Positions 32,840 to 42,700 of a DNA stretch of 64,000 nt are shown one piece after another (the first letter of the stretch is position 1; the number at the start of each line of letters is the position of its first letter). The notes under the pieces were generated by a model, which worked only from the letters and a program-made list of their open reading frames with translations, made no database searches and had not been told where the DNA came from. Position numbers and translations under genes: made by a program. Source of the DNA: Bathymodiolus brooksi (lineage: Eukaryota; Mollusca; Bivalvia; Mytilida; Modiolidae); NCBI GenBank assembly GCA_963680875.1, contig OY804588.1, positions 75,540,829 through 75,604,828 of the forward strand. Direction: 5' to 3'.

Positions 32840-33935
32840 AATCATGTTTTTATCTTAATAAATGAAAAAATAATAAATAAAAAAAATTGTAACATTCCAA
32901 AATTAAAAGAAAAATTGTAAAAACTGATAATATCAAACTAATTTTCTATGTTCCGAAAAATTTTATAAATTTGAAAACATTTTACTAGGCATGCGCCGGA
33001 AAGTAAACATCAGTACGTTGATGGTTTTCCGTAACCAAAGAAGAAGAAGAAGAAAGGAGAGGAATTAAAATAACAGAAGTGCAGTAGTTAAAGTTCACTA
33101 ATTAATAGCCCCGTTCGAGCAAAATTTAAAAGTGTGTCGGAGAGACGAAAAAATGTGACGAACGAACGGACACCAGAAGTCCTATATACCCCAATCTTTT
33201 TTTGGCGGAGGTATACAAATCCTATCAAAATTTAACTTTAGAAATTAAAAAAAAAATCTACATATCTTGTAAAAGTACCTTTGATCCCTTTTCATATTAA
33301 AAAAAAACCAAATTCAGGTATTAATAAAATTTGATACGGCACATATTTTGTATACCCCCGCTATCCAGTGGGAGGGGGGTATATAGTATGTGTCCTTCCC
33401 TCACTGCCTATGCAATTCCTCCTTAACAACTTGATGGAATTGAATGAATCTTACAGGAAATCTTTAATACCATATGGCAAGGTTCATTAATTTCACGAAT
33501 TCTTTAGTACCAAATGGCATTGTGCACTTTCTATTTTTGTTTTCCCATTTTAACAGTTCTTGCAAAAATTTCTTCACTTTTGGACTTTGTCATTTAAGGC
33601 TATGTAATTGTCATACAAGGCTATACAATAGAGAGAGGATACTGTTGCGTTATCCATAACTCTTCATAAACAACAGAATGGATTTCAATAAAACTTCCAG
33701 AGTTTCTTATGTTTAGTTTTTGCAAGCATTATTTTTTTCCAGAAGTTCTTCTGTAAGGAGGGCGCTCACCGTGGGCTGCGCGTCCTGTTATGTTGCTGTT
33801 GGTTTTTTTTTTTAGTTCTTCAAGATAGAACAATAGCATTTGAAATAAAAAGTTTATAGTGTTGGGTCTTTTTGACCCCTGTATATCTCGGAAAGAACAA
33901 CGGTAAGACATTACGCCAGATCTGTTGGCACACTA
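32840..33935. other. Unassigned, with fragments of dispersed repeats
   Basis: No gene. 'tcctatatacccc' near 33180 and 'gggggtatatagtatgtgtc' near 33365-33385 look like ends of a common dispersed repeat. 33385-33660 holds two similar ~60-bp segments ('ggaatt.aatgaatctta.a', 'accatatggcaaggttcatt'). Confidence 0.35.
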
Positions 33936-33939
33936 CCGA

Positions 33940-34330
33940 ATAAAGGTAATAACAATGGTACCGTACTCCAAGGCGCATTCAAAAGGGAAAGTCCACAAAA
34001 ACAGACAAAACCGATAAGAAGCTCAACCATCTGAGTTTTCAATCAACGGAACAACTGAAAAACAACACATTCCTGACTTGGTACAGGTATTTTCCCAGGA
34101 AAATGGTGGGTTCTGATAGCAGATAGGCAGATGCCACTCGTCCAACCCTAAGACATTACCAAGTATAAAAACAATCGGTACATGTAAATTCTCTAATCCT
34201 AAGACATGACCAAATGTGAAACTAGAAAACATCTATCATATTCCCGACTTGGTACAAGCATTTCCCAAGAAAATGGTGGGTCAAACCTCCCACTTGTATG
34301 ACAGTCGTTAATAGTTCCGTCATATTAACC
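33940..34330. repeat. Dispersed repeat, mussel-type
   Basis: Starts 'aaaggtaataacaatggtac' then 'cgtactccaaggcgcattca', and includes 'cattcctgacttggtacagg' then 'tattttcccaggaaaatggt'. The same theme recurs at 34230-34310 ('cttggtacaagcatttccca', 'cctcccacttgtatgacagt'). A shorter relative lies at 26850-26960. Noncoding. Confidence 0.5.
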
Positions 34331-34335
34331 AATTA

Positions 34336-34357
34336 GGGGGGGGGGGGGGGGGGGGGG
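34336..34357. repeat. Poly-G tract (G22)
   Basis: Uninterrupted run of 22 G. Confidence 0.95.
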
Positions 34358-34769
34358 TGCATGGGGATTAAACGTGACAAGTCGGGAAAATCCAGTAGTC
34401 AAATAGTGCCCAGAATCTGAAACTCAAGACCATCCTGTATGATTTGCGAATAGGCAAATTTATGAAGAATGCTAACGAATAACGTAATAAAATCAGACGA
34501 AAAATGAACCCTCAATATCCCAATCTATGAAAATACCCCCTCATATCCCCCCTTTTTTTTCTATATGCCCACTCCAGAAACTTTATAATTCATAAATACT
34601 GACACACACTCAAACACAAATAAAAATATGACATTTAAACTTCTGAAAGTTTGTCGGCAAGCAAACCCGGCTTGAATTGAGTTGCGGGTAATGTACGTGA
34701 GGAGTACTGTAACGGACAGACATGCAAGATGGGTTTCCCGGTTATAATTAATCAAAATTATTGTATTTA

Positions 34770-34925
34770 AAAAGTCGAATTATCTTTTTTTTTATTTCTT
34801 TATTTCGTTTTGTCTTTTATTTTTTTCCTTCCATTTTCTTCATATCAGTCTATTTCGTTTTTGTTTTCGTTGGTTTCGTTTTATTTCGTTGATTTCGTTT
34901 CGTTTTTGTTGATTTCGTTTCGCAC
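34770..34925. repeat. Low-complexity TTTCGTT-rich tract
   Basis: Irregular repeats of 'gatttcgttt' and 'atttcgtttt', a pyrimidine-rich strand over ~150 bp. Confidence 0.7.
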
Positions 34926-35024
34926 TTTATAGGTGCCCTTAGTCGATGTGGTTAACAGTCGCGTGCTACAACGCTTCATCGATTTCAAAACCCAAACAAA
35001 ACTTTTTTAAATATTTTTTTTTCA

Positions 35025-35290
35025 TTTGCAGATATGGCTTTGTTGTGTGTACATTTACACATTTTAATCAATATTCTCATAATTTGCTTCAATCTATTGA
35101 AAATTAAACCCGTTCCTTTTCAGAATACAAAGAATTGTTCATGTTCAAAGAAGAATCGAGGAAAATGCCGTTGGCATCAACTTTCATGGACGAAGACGCA
35201 ATGGACGGCTGTAAAAGAGAAAATGGAATGGTGTGAGAGTTTACCCTCACGATGCCACCTATCATGACCTATGTAAAGAACATCTCTATG
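35025..35290 (+). pseudogene. Exon-like block open in several frames; product unknown
   Basis: An acceptor-like 'tttttttcatttgcag' lies at 35030 and another, 'cgttccttttcag', at 35123. After the second, all three frames stay open for 25 codons or more: one reads EYKELFMFKEESRKMPLAST, another VQRRIEENAVGINFHGRRRN and, after one TAA, NGVRVYPHDATYHDLCKEHL. The last looks most protein-like, suggesting a decayed exon with a stop, but I cannot choose a frame or name a family. Confidence 0.25.
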
Positions 35291-35399
35291 TCTGAAACCA
35301 TTGGTGTGACCCGTAAGGACGACGTGTGGTGTTGGGCCTGTGTTCTAATGGTAGTGGCGGAGGTTGTGTGGGATAAACAGCACATGTGTGTTCATAAGA

Positions 35400-36155
35400 A
35401 CACTTTATCCTTGCTAGTATATATGTACTAGTAGGGTAAAACGGCCCTTTTCAGGGCCACCAATATTTTTCGAAAAGATATCTGATCTGTTATACATTAT
35501 CAATTCTCTGATAGGAATTGTTAATAATGAAGTACGCATATATATCGTATATCGGAGTTTTCGCGATGTTCGCGGCCGTTAAAAAACGCGGAAATTATAC
35601 TCTGCGAAAAAATTTCCCGCAAATGATAAGAGTTGTCTATCTTTATATGTATTTCTAACCCGAACATGGTAATTTAATTGACAGATGTATGTTACGGTTG
35701 AATGTGCTTACAGTAAGGTGTAATAAATGTCAGATTACCAACAGATAAATGTTTACTTAACAATTACAGGTAGAGGGATAAGCTTGTCATTAAATTCAGC
35801 TGTGGCTTGATTATTGACCATTAATTACGATTGAAGAACAATTATTGAACCCGAGATCCGTGTCGCTGATTTACCAAGCCGAGCCTACACTCGACAATAA
35901 TTAACACAATCAAATGTTTACAATCGTAATAAAGTTGATTAAAACAATATGTAAATTAACACCAAATGAAAAATAGAATTATATTAGGGAAATTCTATAC
36001 ACCCATAAAGATTGGATCTTATGCAACAGACAGTTATTCTTTGGTTCTAAATACAATGTATATGGTTTTATACTTTTAATGTTTTTTTTATTTTATTCTT
36101 TTTTATTTGTACGTATAACTCGTTTGTTTTCTAGACAAGTATGCTTTATTCAAGT
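35400..36155. other. No gene recognised
   Basis: AT-rich with short motifs only. A SINE tail fragment follows at 36158-36212 ('aactgaaatactgctaaagt', 'gctaaacaccaatc'). Confidence 0.4.
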
Positions 36156-36381
36156 CACAATATAACTGAAATACTGCTAAAGTTGGTGCTAAACACCAAT
36201 CTAACAATCATTCAATATTTCACTCTTCCGAGTCAAGCAGATGCCAGATAATTACAAAATAACGAACATAATAAATATATATATATATATAAACGTCTAA
36301 AATGTTAGCACAACAATATCAAAAAAAGATGTTAAAATGTAACAAAAATAACTATAAGTCTACAAAAGACTATAATTATAA

Positions 36382-36978
36382 TTAAATCGACGGATATTTC
36401 GCTTGACCGACAAGCTTCATCAGCGTTTGTAATCTGATTTGAAAAATTGGTTTGTGGTCAATGATGTAAATTTTGAATCTGCCAAAGTCATCCAATGAGT
36501 GCCCCGGCGACACAAAGTGTTGACTCACGGGCAAGAGCGTCTTTTTCGTAAGGTCACTTCTGTGTCCATTCATTCTTTTGTTGAATGGTTGGACACTTTC
36601 TCCTACGTATTGCGACCCGCAGACGCGATAGTCAAGGAGGTAACCCACATTAGGTGTTTTGCAATTGACATTGCAAAATATCTTGTACTCCTTTCCTGTC
36701 GTCTTGCTATGGAACACTTGTGTGTGTTGCAATTGGAGACAGCACTTGCAGCGCTTGTCACCACATGGTTTACACTGGCCGACCGTCAATGAAGGTCTAG
36801 ATACCGCAGCTCTGACCAGTGTATCGTTAGTGCTTTTAGGTCGCCGGAACGCTACAACAGGTGGTTCAGGGAACAACTTGGCCAGCGTTTCACTTTTTTC
36901 AATTTCTTTCCAATGATGACGGACAATGCCTGCAATTTTCTCTAAAGAAGGATGGGTTTGACTCATGTTCCTTGACAT
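36382..36978 (-). CDS. GIY-YIG endonuclease module of a Penelope-like retroelement
   Basis: Uninterrupted 198-codon frame. Order: PEPPVVAFRRPKS; a cysteine cluster CKPCGDKRCKCC (about residues 69-80) followed by the FHSKTTGKEYKIFCNVNCKT region; then the GIY-YIG core, YLLDYRVCGSQYVGES, and RMNGHRSDL with the conserved arginine; then LPVSQHF and a C-terminal FKIYIID. Penelope-like elements place such an endonuclease after the RT. No RT lies upstream on this strand, so the copy is 5'-truncated. Its lack of stops suggests a recent insertion. The start at 36978 is simply the first in-frame ATG; homology probably begins upstream of it. Confidence 0.85.
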   Translation of the reverse strand: MSRNMSQTHPSLEKIAGIVRHHWKEIEKSETLAKLFPEPPVVAFRRPKSTNDTLVRAAVSRPSLTVGQCKPCGDKRCKCCLQLQHTQVFHSKTTGKEYKIFCNVNCKTPNVGYLLDYRVCGSQYVGESVQPFNKRMNGHRSDLTKKTLLPVSQHFVSPGHSLDDFGRFKIYIIDHKPIFQIRLQTLMKLVGQAKYPSI

Positions 36979-37293
36979 GCTGCTATTGTGTTTATTTTCA
37001 AAATTATGTATGTATCAGACCGATCCTATGTGAATATTTGGGGACAATTGAAAGACCTTGAAATATCTAAATATAAACGAGAATCGAAAGGACGTACACA
37101 ACCTATCCAGAAACAATGTAGGTGAAAACCATTATTGAAATATATTATATTATATGAAAATAAAAGGGGCAGATAATGATAAGGGCTAGAAAATGATTGA
37201 GGCGGATGTCCTAGAGAACACCCAAGGCAACTTCCGATTACGCATGCGCACACCCGTATTTTCCAGGGGAAGCTCTACGTGGGTCACGTTTGA

Positions 37294-37327
37294 TGACGTC
37301 ATTTCATTGAGCTAATTATGCTATAAA
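37294..37327 (+). promoter_or_regulatory. CRE plus TATA-like pair
   Basis: TGACGTCA at 37294-37301 and TATAAA at 37322-37327, 20 bases apart, in a locally less AT-rich stretch. No exon is identified downstream, so this is only a candidate promoter. Confidence 0.25.
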
Positions 37328-37604
37328 GGTCCAGCTAAGCGTGCTGATTTAGTTTGGATTGATAACTTGTGAATCTCATATGAAGGCAATAATTGTATAA
37401 TACAAAATGATTTAGTTCATTGCGACCTCCAATTTTGAAGAACACTCAAGAGAACCAGCAAATGTGCCCTTCATGTGCAGTTGCATTTATATACAGAATT
37501 ATTCATTAACGGGAAAATAATGCTGTCCTTTATTGACGGTGCTTTGTAATACAGAGGTGCCCTTCAAGGCAGTTTTGACTGTACTCAACCCTTAACAGAA
37601 GAGT

Positions 37605-37912
37605 TAGAAGATACCAAAGGGATAGTCAGAATCCGTAAATCGAAGAAGGACAGACAGCACAATGGCCAAAAGAAAAGGGCAAAATGCCTAACAACGATCT
37701 ACAAAACATACCGGAGTGAACTCGGGTGCACCGGAAGGGTAAGCAGTTCCTGCTCCACTAGTGACACCCGTCGTGTTAATCTAGTTACAAACCCGGTGAT
37801 AAGTAATGATGAGGAAAGGACCGGAAAGTGTTTACGACAAGTGGACATTTGTGACTCAGATGGTCCGGTTAACCAAGTCATGGTGGCGACCGTAAAACTT
37901 TCGAAATCAGAT
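37605..37912 (-). mobile_element. Penelope-like 3' end (tail plus RT scrap)
   Basis: On the minus strand a degraded RT end ('gccaccatgacttggttaac') is followed by the tail: the 'ggagcaggaactgcttaccc' block, then 'ttcggtgcacccgagttcac', and 'cttttggccattgtgctgtc'. Best-preserved copy of the segment that was expanded at 2390-3990. Confidence 0.75.
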
Positions 37913-37928
37913 TGATAACGCACTTCAT

Positions 37929-38032
37929 TATTGTGAGTTCGAATCTCGCTCATGGCGAGGTGCACTCGATGCAATATTATGTGACAATTGCGGCATGTAG
38001 GCGATTTTCCCCCGGTACTCCAGCATTTCTGT
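37929..38032 (+). mobile_element. SINE fragment (head B-box to core)
   Basis: 'ttgtgagttcgaatctcgct' then 'catggcgaggtgcactcgat', and a diverged core 'gattttcccccggtactcca'. No tail. Confidence 0.6.
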
Positions 38033-38204
38033 TTTTCGTTCCGATTGGAAATTTAATTCGATACGATTTTCCGCGTAGGAAAGGATAATGTGTTTCGAAT
38101 TTGCCCCATTTTTTATACAGTAGAAGGCCATGTGTATTTATTTACGTATACTGATGACCAACACGATAATATACTTGTCGTTTTAGAGAAACATGACGCT
38201 GCCT

Positions 38205-38320
38205 CTAGTGAAGCAGGAATTGCCTACGCTTCCGGAGCACTTGAGGTCACCACGGTATTTTGTGGGGTTCGTGTTGCTCAATCATTAGTTTTCTGTGTAC
38301 ATTAGGTTGTAGATCCCTGT
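38205..38320 (+). mobile_element. Penelope-like 3' tail fragment
   Basis: 'tagtgaagcaggaattgcct', then 'acgcttccggagcacttgag', then 'tgtggggttcgtgttgctca' and 'gttttctgtgta'. Ends where the next element's RT remnants begin. Confidence 0.65.
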
Positions 38321-38394
38321 TTGTCCGGTATCTGCAAAAAACATTACATTGATTGCTTAAGGTTAGAATTGGGCTTGGATAGCTCACTAGATAA

Positions 38395-39726
38395 TCCTTC
38401 ATATACAGCTACTACGCTGTCAAAAAATGAAATCATTGATAATCACGCGTCAGTCTTGTCTTCTTTTGGTATTTTCCATGAAAGATGAAGATTGTGATCT
38501 ACCCTTACTCTATTTTGTACCAAAATTACACAATTGTCCATACAAACAAGGTTATATCACAGGACTTGCCAAGGGTTCTAAAGTTTTAGCTTCTAATTTT
38601 GTAGATCGTTGTTTGTCCTTTTGTACTTTATCTTTTGGCCATTGTGTTGTCTTTTCTTCTTCGAAATACGGATTCTGATTACCCCTTTGGTCTCTTCAAC
38701 TCTTCTTACAGCTGTCAAAACGGGTCCCAGAAATATCATGATAGCTGATTTTCTAGAAGTGGCGTTTATCAAATGAGGATATTCAAAACTCAAAAGATTT
38801 GCTGGAGACTTTAAATTCTTGATCTCAGTATGTTTGTAACAGCATTAAACATTTGATTTCTGGACCGTGTATACCCCTATCCCACATACGCTACTAAAAT
38901 CTAGAATTAAAGAATTGATTCAGCATTGCTTCTATTCAAAATCTAATAATAAATATATACAGGACGAGGTCATTCAAATGTTTCTAATCGATAACCTATT
39001 TATTCGGTTTGGTGGACGGGTCCTTCAACAAGCGATTGGTATTCCAATGGGTACGAATTGTGCTCGGCTACTTGTTGATTCGTTTCTACATACTTATGAG
39101 GCAAACTTCCTTCAAGGGCTTCTCAAGAATAAAGACAGAAATTAGCACAGACTTTTAATTCCAGCTTCCGCTATATAGATGATGTTCTGTCACTGAACAA
39201 TTCTCGATTCGGTGATTATCTGCATCGCAACTATCCAAATGAACTTGACGTTAAGGATGCTACTGATACTCAAATGTCTGCTTCTAACCTTATCCGTTAC
39301 ATTGAAATCGACAACGAAGGAAGATTACACTATAAAACTAAACGACAAACGCGATGACATCCTTTTTCCAATAGTCAACATCCCTTTCTTAGTAGCGATA
39401 TTCCAGAAGCACCAGTGTATGGAGTTTACATTTCACAGCCCGTAGGTTATTCTAGAGCTTGTGCCCAGTACAGTGATTTTCTGGACAGAGCTCAGCTGCT
39501 GACGCAAAAGCTACTAAAACAAGGCTACGTTGCTCCTAAGTTGAAGTTATCGCTACAACAATTATGCGATCGTCATCACAATCTGGTTGACCATTACGAA
39601 ATATCCATATCTCAAATGACAATGGATCTTTTACTTTTTAACGTAGATGTGTTCTTTCATCTATCGGACTTGAAAGTAATATGAGTAACACAGTGGGTGT
39701 CTTGTAAGAGGCAGGAACTGCTTACA
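38395..39726 (+). pseudogene. Penelope-like reverse transcriptase, degraded, with tail inserted
   Basis: Segments in order: LPLLYFVPKLHNCPYKQGYI (38480-38545); LTAVKTG (38703-38725); IPHTLLKSRIKELIQHCF (38877-38930); FGGRVLQQAIGIPMGTNCAR (39005-39065); FRYIDDVLSLNNS with the catalytic Y-x-D-D (39163-39200); YGVYISQPVGYSRACAQYSD (39419-39480); RHHNLVDHYEISISQMTMDL (39570-39630). At least three frame changes and several stops. A tail copy (38597-38705) interrupts the RT between two adjacent motifs. The end at 39690-39726 leads straight into the 57-bp array. Family assignment to Penelope-like elements is tentative. Confidence 0.75.
38597..38705 (+). mobile_element. Penelope-like tail segment inside an RT remnant
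   Basis: 'gtagatcgttgtttgtcctt', then 'ttggccattgtgttgtcttt', then 'tacggattctgattacccct' and 'ttggtctcttcaactcttct'. Flanked on both sides by pieces of the same RT frame. Confidence 0.6.
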
Positions 39727-42700
39727 CTTCATCTTGTGTACCGTATGTTGCCAGTTTCTCTATATTGTTTTTGTTTTGTTTTTCTTCATCTTGTGTACCC
39801 TATGTTGCCTGTTTCCCTAGATTGTTTTTGTCTTGTTTTTCTTCATCTTGTGTACCCTATGTTGCCAGTTTCTCTAGATTGTTTTTGTTTTGTTTTTCTT
39901 CATCTTGTGTACCCTATGTTGCCAGTTTCTCTAGATTGTTTTTGTCTTGTTTTTCTTCATCTTGTGTAACCTATGTTGCCTGTTTCTCTAGATTGTTTTT
40001 GTCTTGTTTTTCGTCATCTTGTGTACCCTATGTTGCCAGTTTCTCTAGATTGTTTTTGTCTTGTTTTTCTTCATCTTGTGTACCCTATGTTGCCAGTTTC
40101 TCTAGATTGTTTTTGTCTTGTTTTTCTTCATCTTGTGTACCCTATGTTGCCAGTTTCTCTAGATTGTTTTTGTCTTGTTTTTCCTCATCTTGTGTACCCT
40201 ATGTTGCCAGTTTCTCTAGATTGTTTTTGTTTTGTTTTTCTTCATCTTGTGTACCCTATGTTGCCAGTTTCTCTAGATTGTTTTTGTTTTGTTTTTCTTC
40301 ATCTTGTGTACCCTATGTTGCCAGTTTCTCTAGATTGTTTTTGTCTTGTTTTTCTTCATCTTGTGTACCCTATGTTGCCTGTTTCTCTAGATTGTTTTTG
40401 TCTTGTTTTTCTTCATCTTGTGTACCCTATGTTGCCAGTTTCTCTAGATTGTTTTTGTTTTGTTTTTCTTCATCTTGTGTACCCTATGTTGCCAGTTTCT
40501 CTAGATTGTTTTTGTCTTGTTTTTCTTCATCTTGTGTAACCTATGTTGCCTGTTTCTCTAGATTGTTTTTGTCTTGTTTTTCGTCATCTTGTGTACCCTA
40601 TGTTGCCAGTTTCTCTAGATTGTTTTTGTCTTGTTTTTCTTCATCTTGTGTACCCTATGTTGCCAGTTTCTCTAGATTGTTTTTGTCTTGTTTTTCTTCA
40701 TCTTGTGTACCCTATGTTGCCAGTTTCTCTAGATTGTTTTTGTCTTGTTTTTCCTCATCTTGTGTACCCTATGTTGCCAGTTTCTCTAGATTGTTTTTGT
40801 CTTGTTTTTCTTCATCTTGTGTACCCTATGTTGCCTGTTTCTCTAGATTGTTTTTGTTTTGTTTTTCTTCATCTTGTGTAACCTATGTTGCCTGTTTCTC
40901 TAGATTGTTTTTGTCTTGTTTTTGTCTTGTTTTTCTTCATCTTGTGTAACCTATGTTGCCTGTTTCTCTAGATTGTTTTTGTCTTGTTTTTCTTCATCTT
41001 GTGTAACCTATGTTGCCAGTTTCTCTAGATTGTTTTTGTCTTGTTTTTCGTCATCTTGTGTACCCTATGTTGCCAGTTTCTCTAGATTGTTTTTGTCTTG
41101 TTTTTCTTCATCTTGTGTACCCTATGTTGCCAGTTTCTCTAGATTGTTTTTGTCTTGTTTTTCTTCATCTTGTGTACCCTATGTTGCCAGTTTCTCTAGA
41201 TTGTTTTTGTCTTGTTTTTCCTCATCTTGTGTACCCTATGTTGCCAGTTTCTCTAGATTGTTTTTGTTTTGTTTTTCTTCATCTTGTGTACCCTATGTTG
41301 CCAGTTTCTCTAGATTGTTTTTGTCTTGTTTTTCTTCATCTTGTGTAACCTATGTTGCCTGTTTCTCTAGATTGTTTTTGTCTTGTTTTTCGTCATCTTG
41401 TGTACCCTATGTTGCCAGTTTCTCTAGATTGTTTTTGTCTTGTTTTTCTTCATCTTGTGTACCCTATGTTGCCAGTTTCTCTAGATTGTTTTTGTCTTGT
41501 TTTTCTTCATCTTGTGTACCCTATGTTGCCAGTTTCTCTAGATTGTTTTTGTCTTGTTTTTCCTCATCTTGTGTACCCTATGTTGCCAGTTTCTCTAGAT
41601 TGTTTTTGTCTTGTTTTTCTTCATCTTGTGTACCCTATGTTGCCTGTTTCTCTAGATTGTTTTTGTTTTGTTTTTCTTCATCTTGTGTAACCTATGTTGC
41701 CTGTTTCTCTAGATTGTTTTTGTCTTGTTTTTGTCTTGTTTTTCTTCATCTTGTGTAACCTATGTTGCCTGTTTCTCTAGATTGTTTTTGTCTTGTTTTT
41801 CTTCATCTTGTGTAACCTATGTTGCCAGTTTCTCTAGATTGTTTTTGTCTTGTTTTTCGTCATCTTGTGTACCCTATGTTGCCAGTTTCTCTAGATTGTT
41901 TTTGTCTTGTTTTTCTTCATCTTGTGTACCCTATGTTGCCAGTTTCTCTAGATTGTTTTTGTCTTGTTTTTCTTCATCTTGTGTACCCTATGTTGCCAGT
42001 TTCTCTAGATTGTTTTTGTCTTGTTTTTCCTCATCTTGTGTACCCTATGTTGCCAGTTTCTCTAGATTGTTTTTGTCTTGTTTTTCTTCATCTTGTGTAC
42101 CCTATGTTGCCTGTTTCTCTAGATTGTTTTTGTTTTGTTTTTCTTCGTCTTGTGTACCCTATGTTGCCTGTTTCTCTAGATTGTTTTTGTCTTGTTTTTC
42201 TTCATCTTGTGTACCCTATGTTGCCAGTTTCTCTAGATTGTTTTTGTCTTGTTTTTCCTCATCTTGTGTACCCTATGTTGCCAGTTTCTCTAGATTGATT
42301 TTGTCTTGTTTTTCTTCATCTTGTGTACCCTATGTTGCTAGTTTCTCTAGATTGTTTTTGTCTCGTTTTTCTTCATCTTGTGTACCCTATGTTACCAGTT
42401 TCTCTAGATTGTTTTTGTCTTGTTTTTCCTCATCTTGTGTACCCTATGTTGCCAGTTTCTCTAGATTGTTTTTGTCTTGTTTTTCTTCATCTTGTGTACC
42501 CTATGTTGCCTGTTTCTCTAGATTGTTTTTGTTTTGTTTTTCTTCATCTTGTGTAACCTATGTTGCCTGTTTCTCTAGATTGTTTTTGTCTTGTTTTTGT
42601 CTTGTTTTTCTTCATCTTGTGTAACCTATGTTGCCTGTTTCTCTAGATTGTTTTTGTCTTGTTTTTCTTCATCTTGTGTAACCTATGTTGCCAGTTTCTC

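Noticed and set aside
36499..37061. Three plus-strand frames of 66-97 codons
   Set aside because: Antisense shadows of the GIY-YIG frame at 36382-36978.
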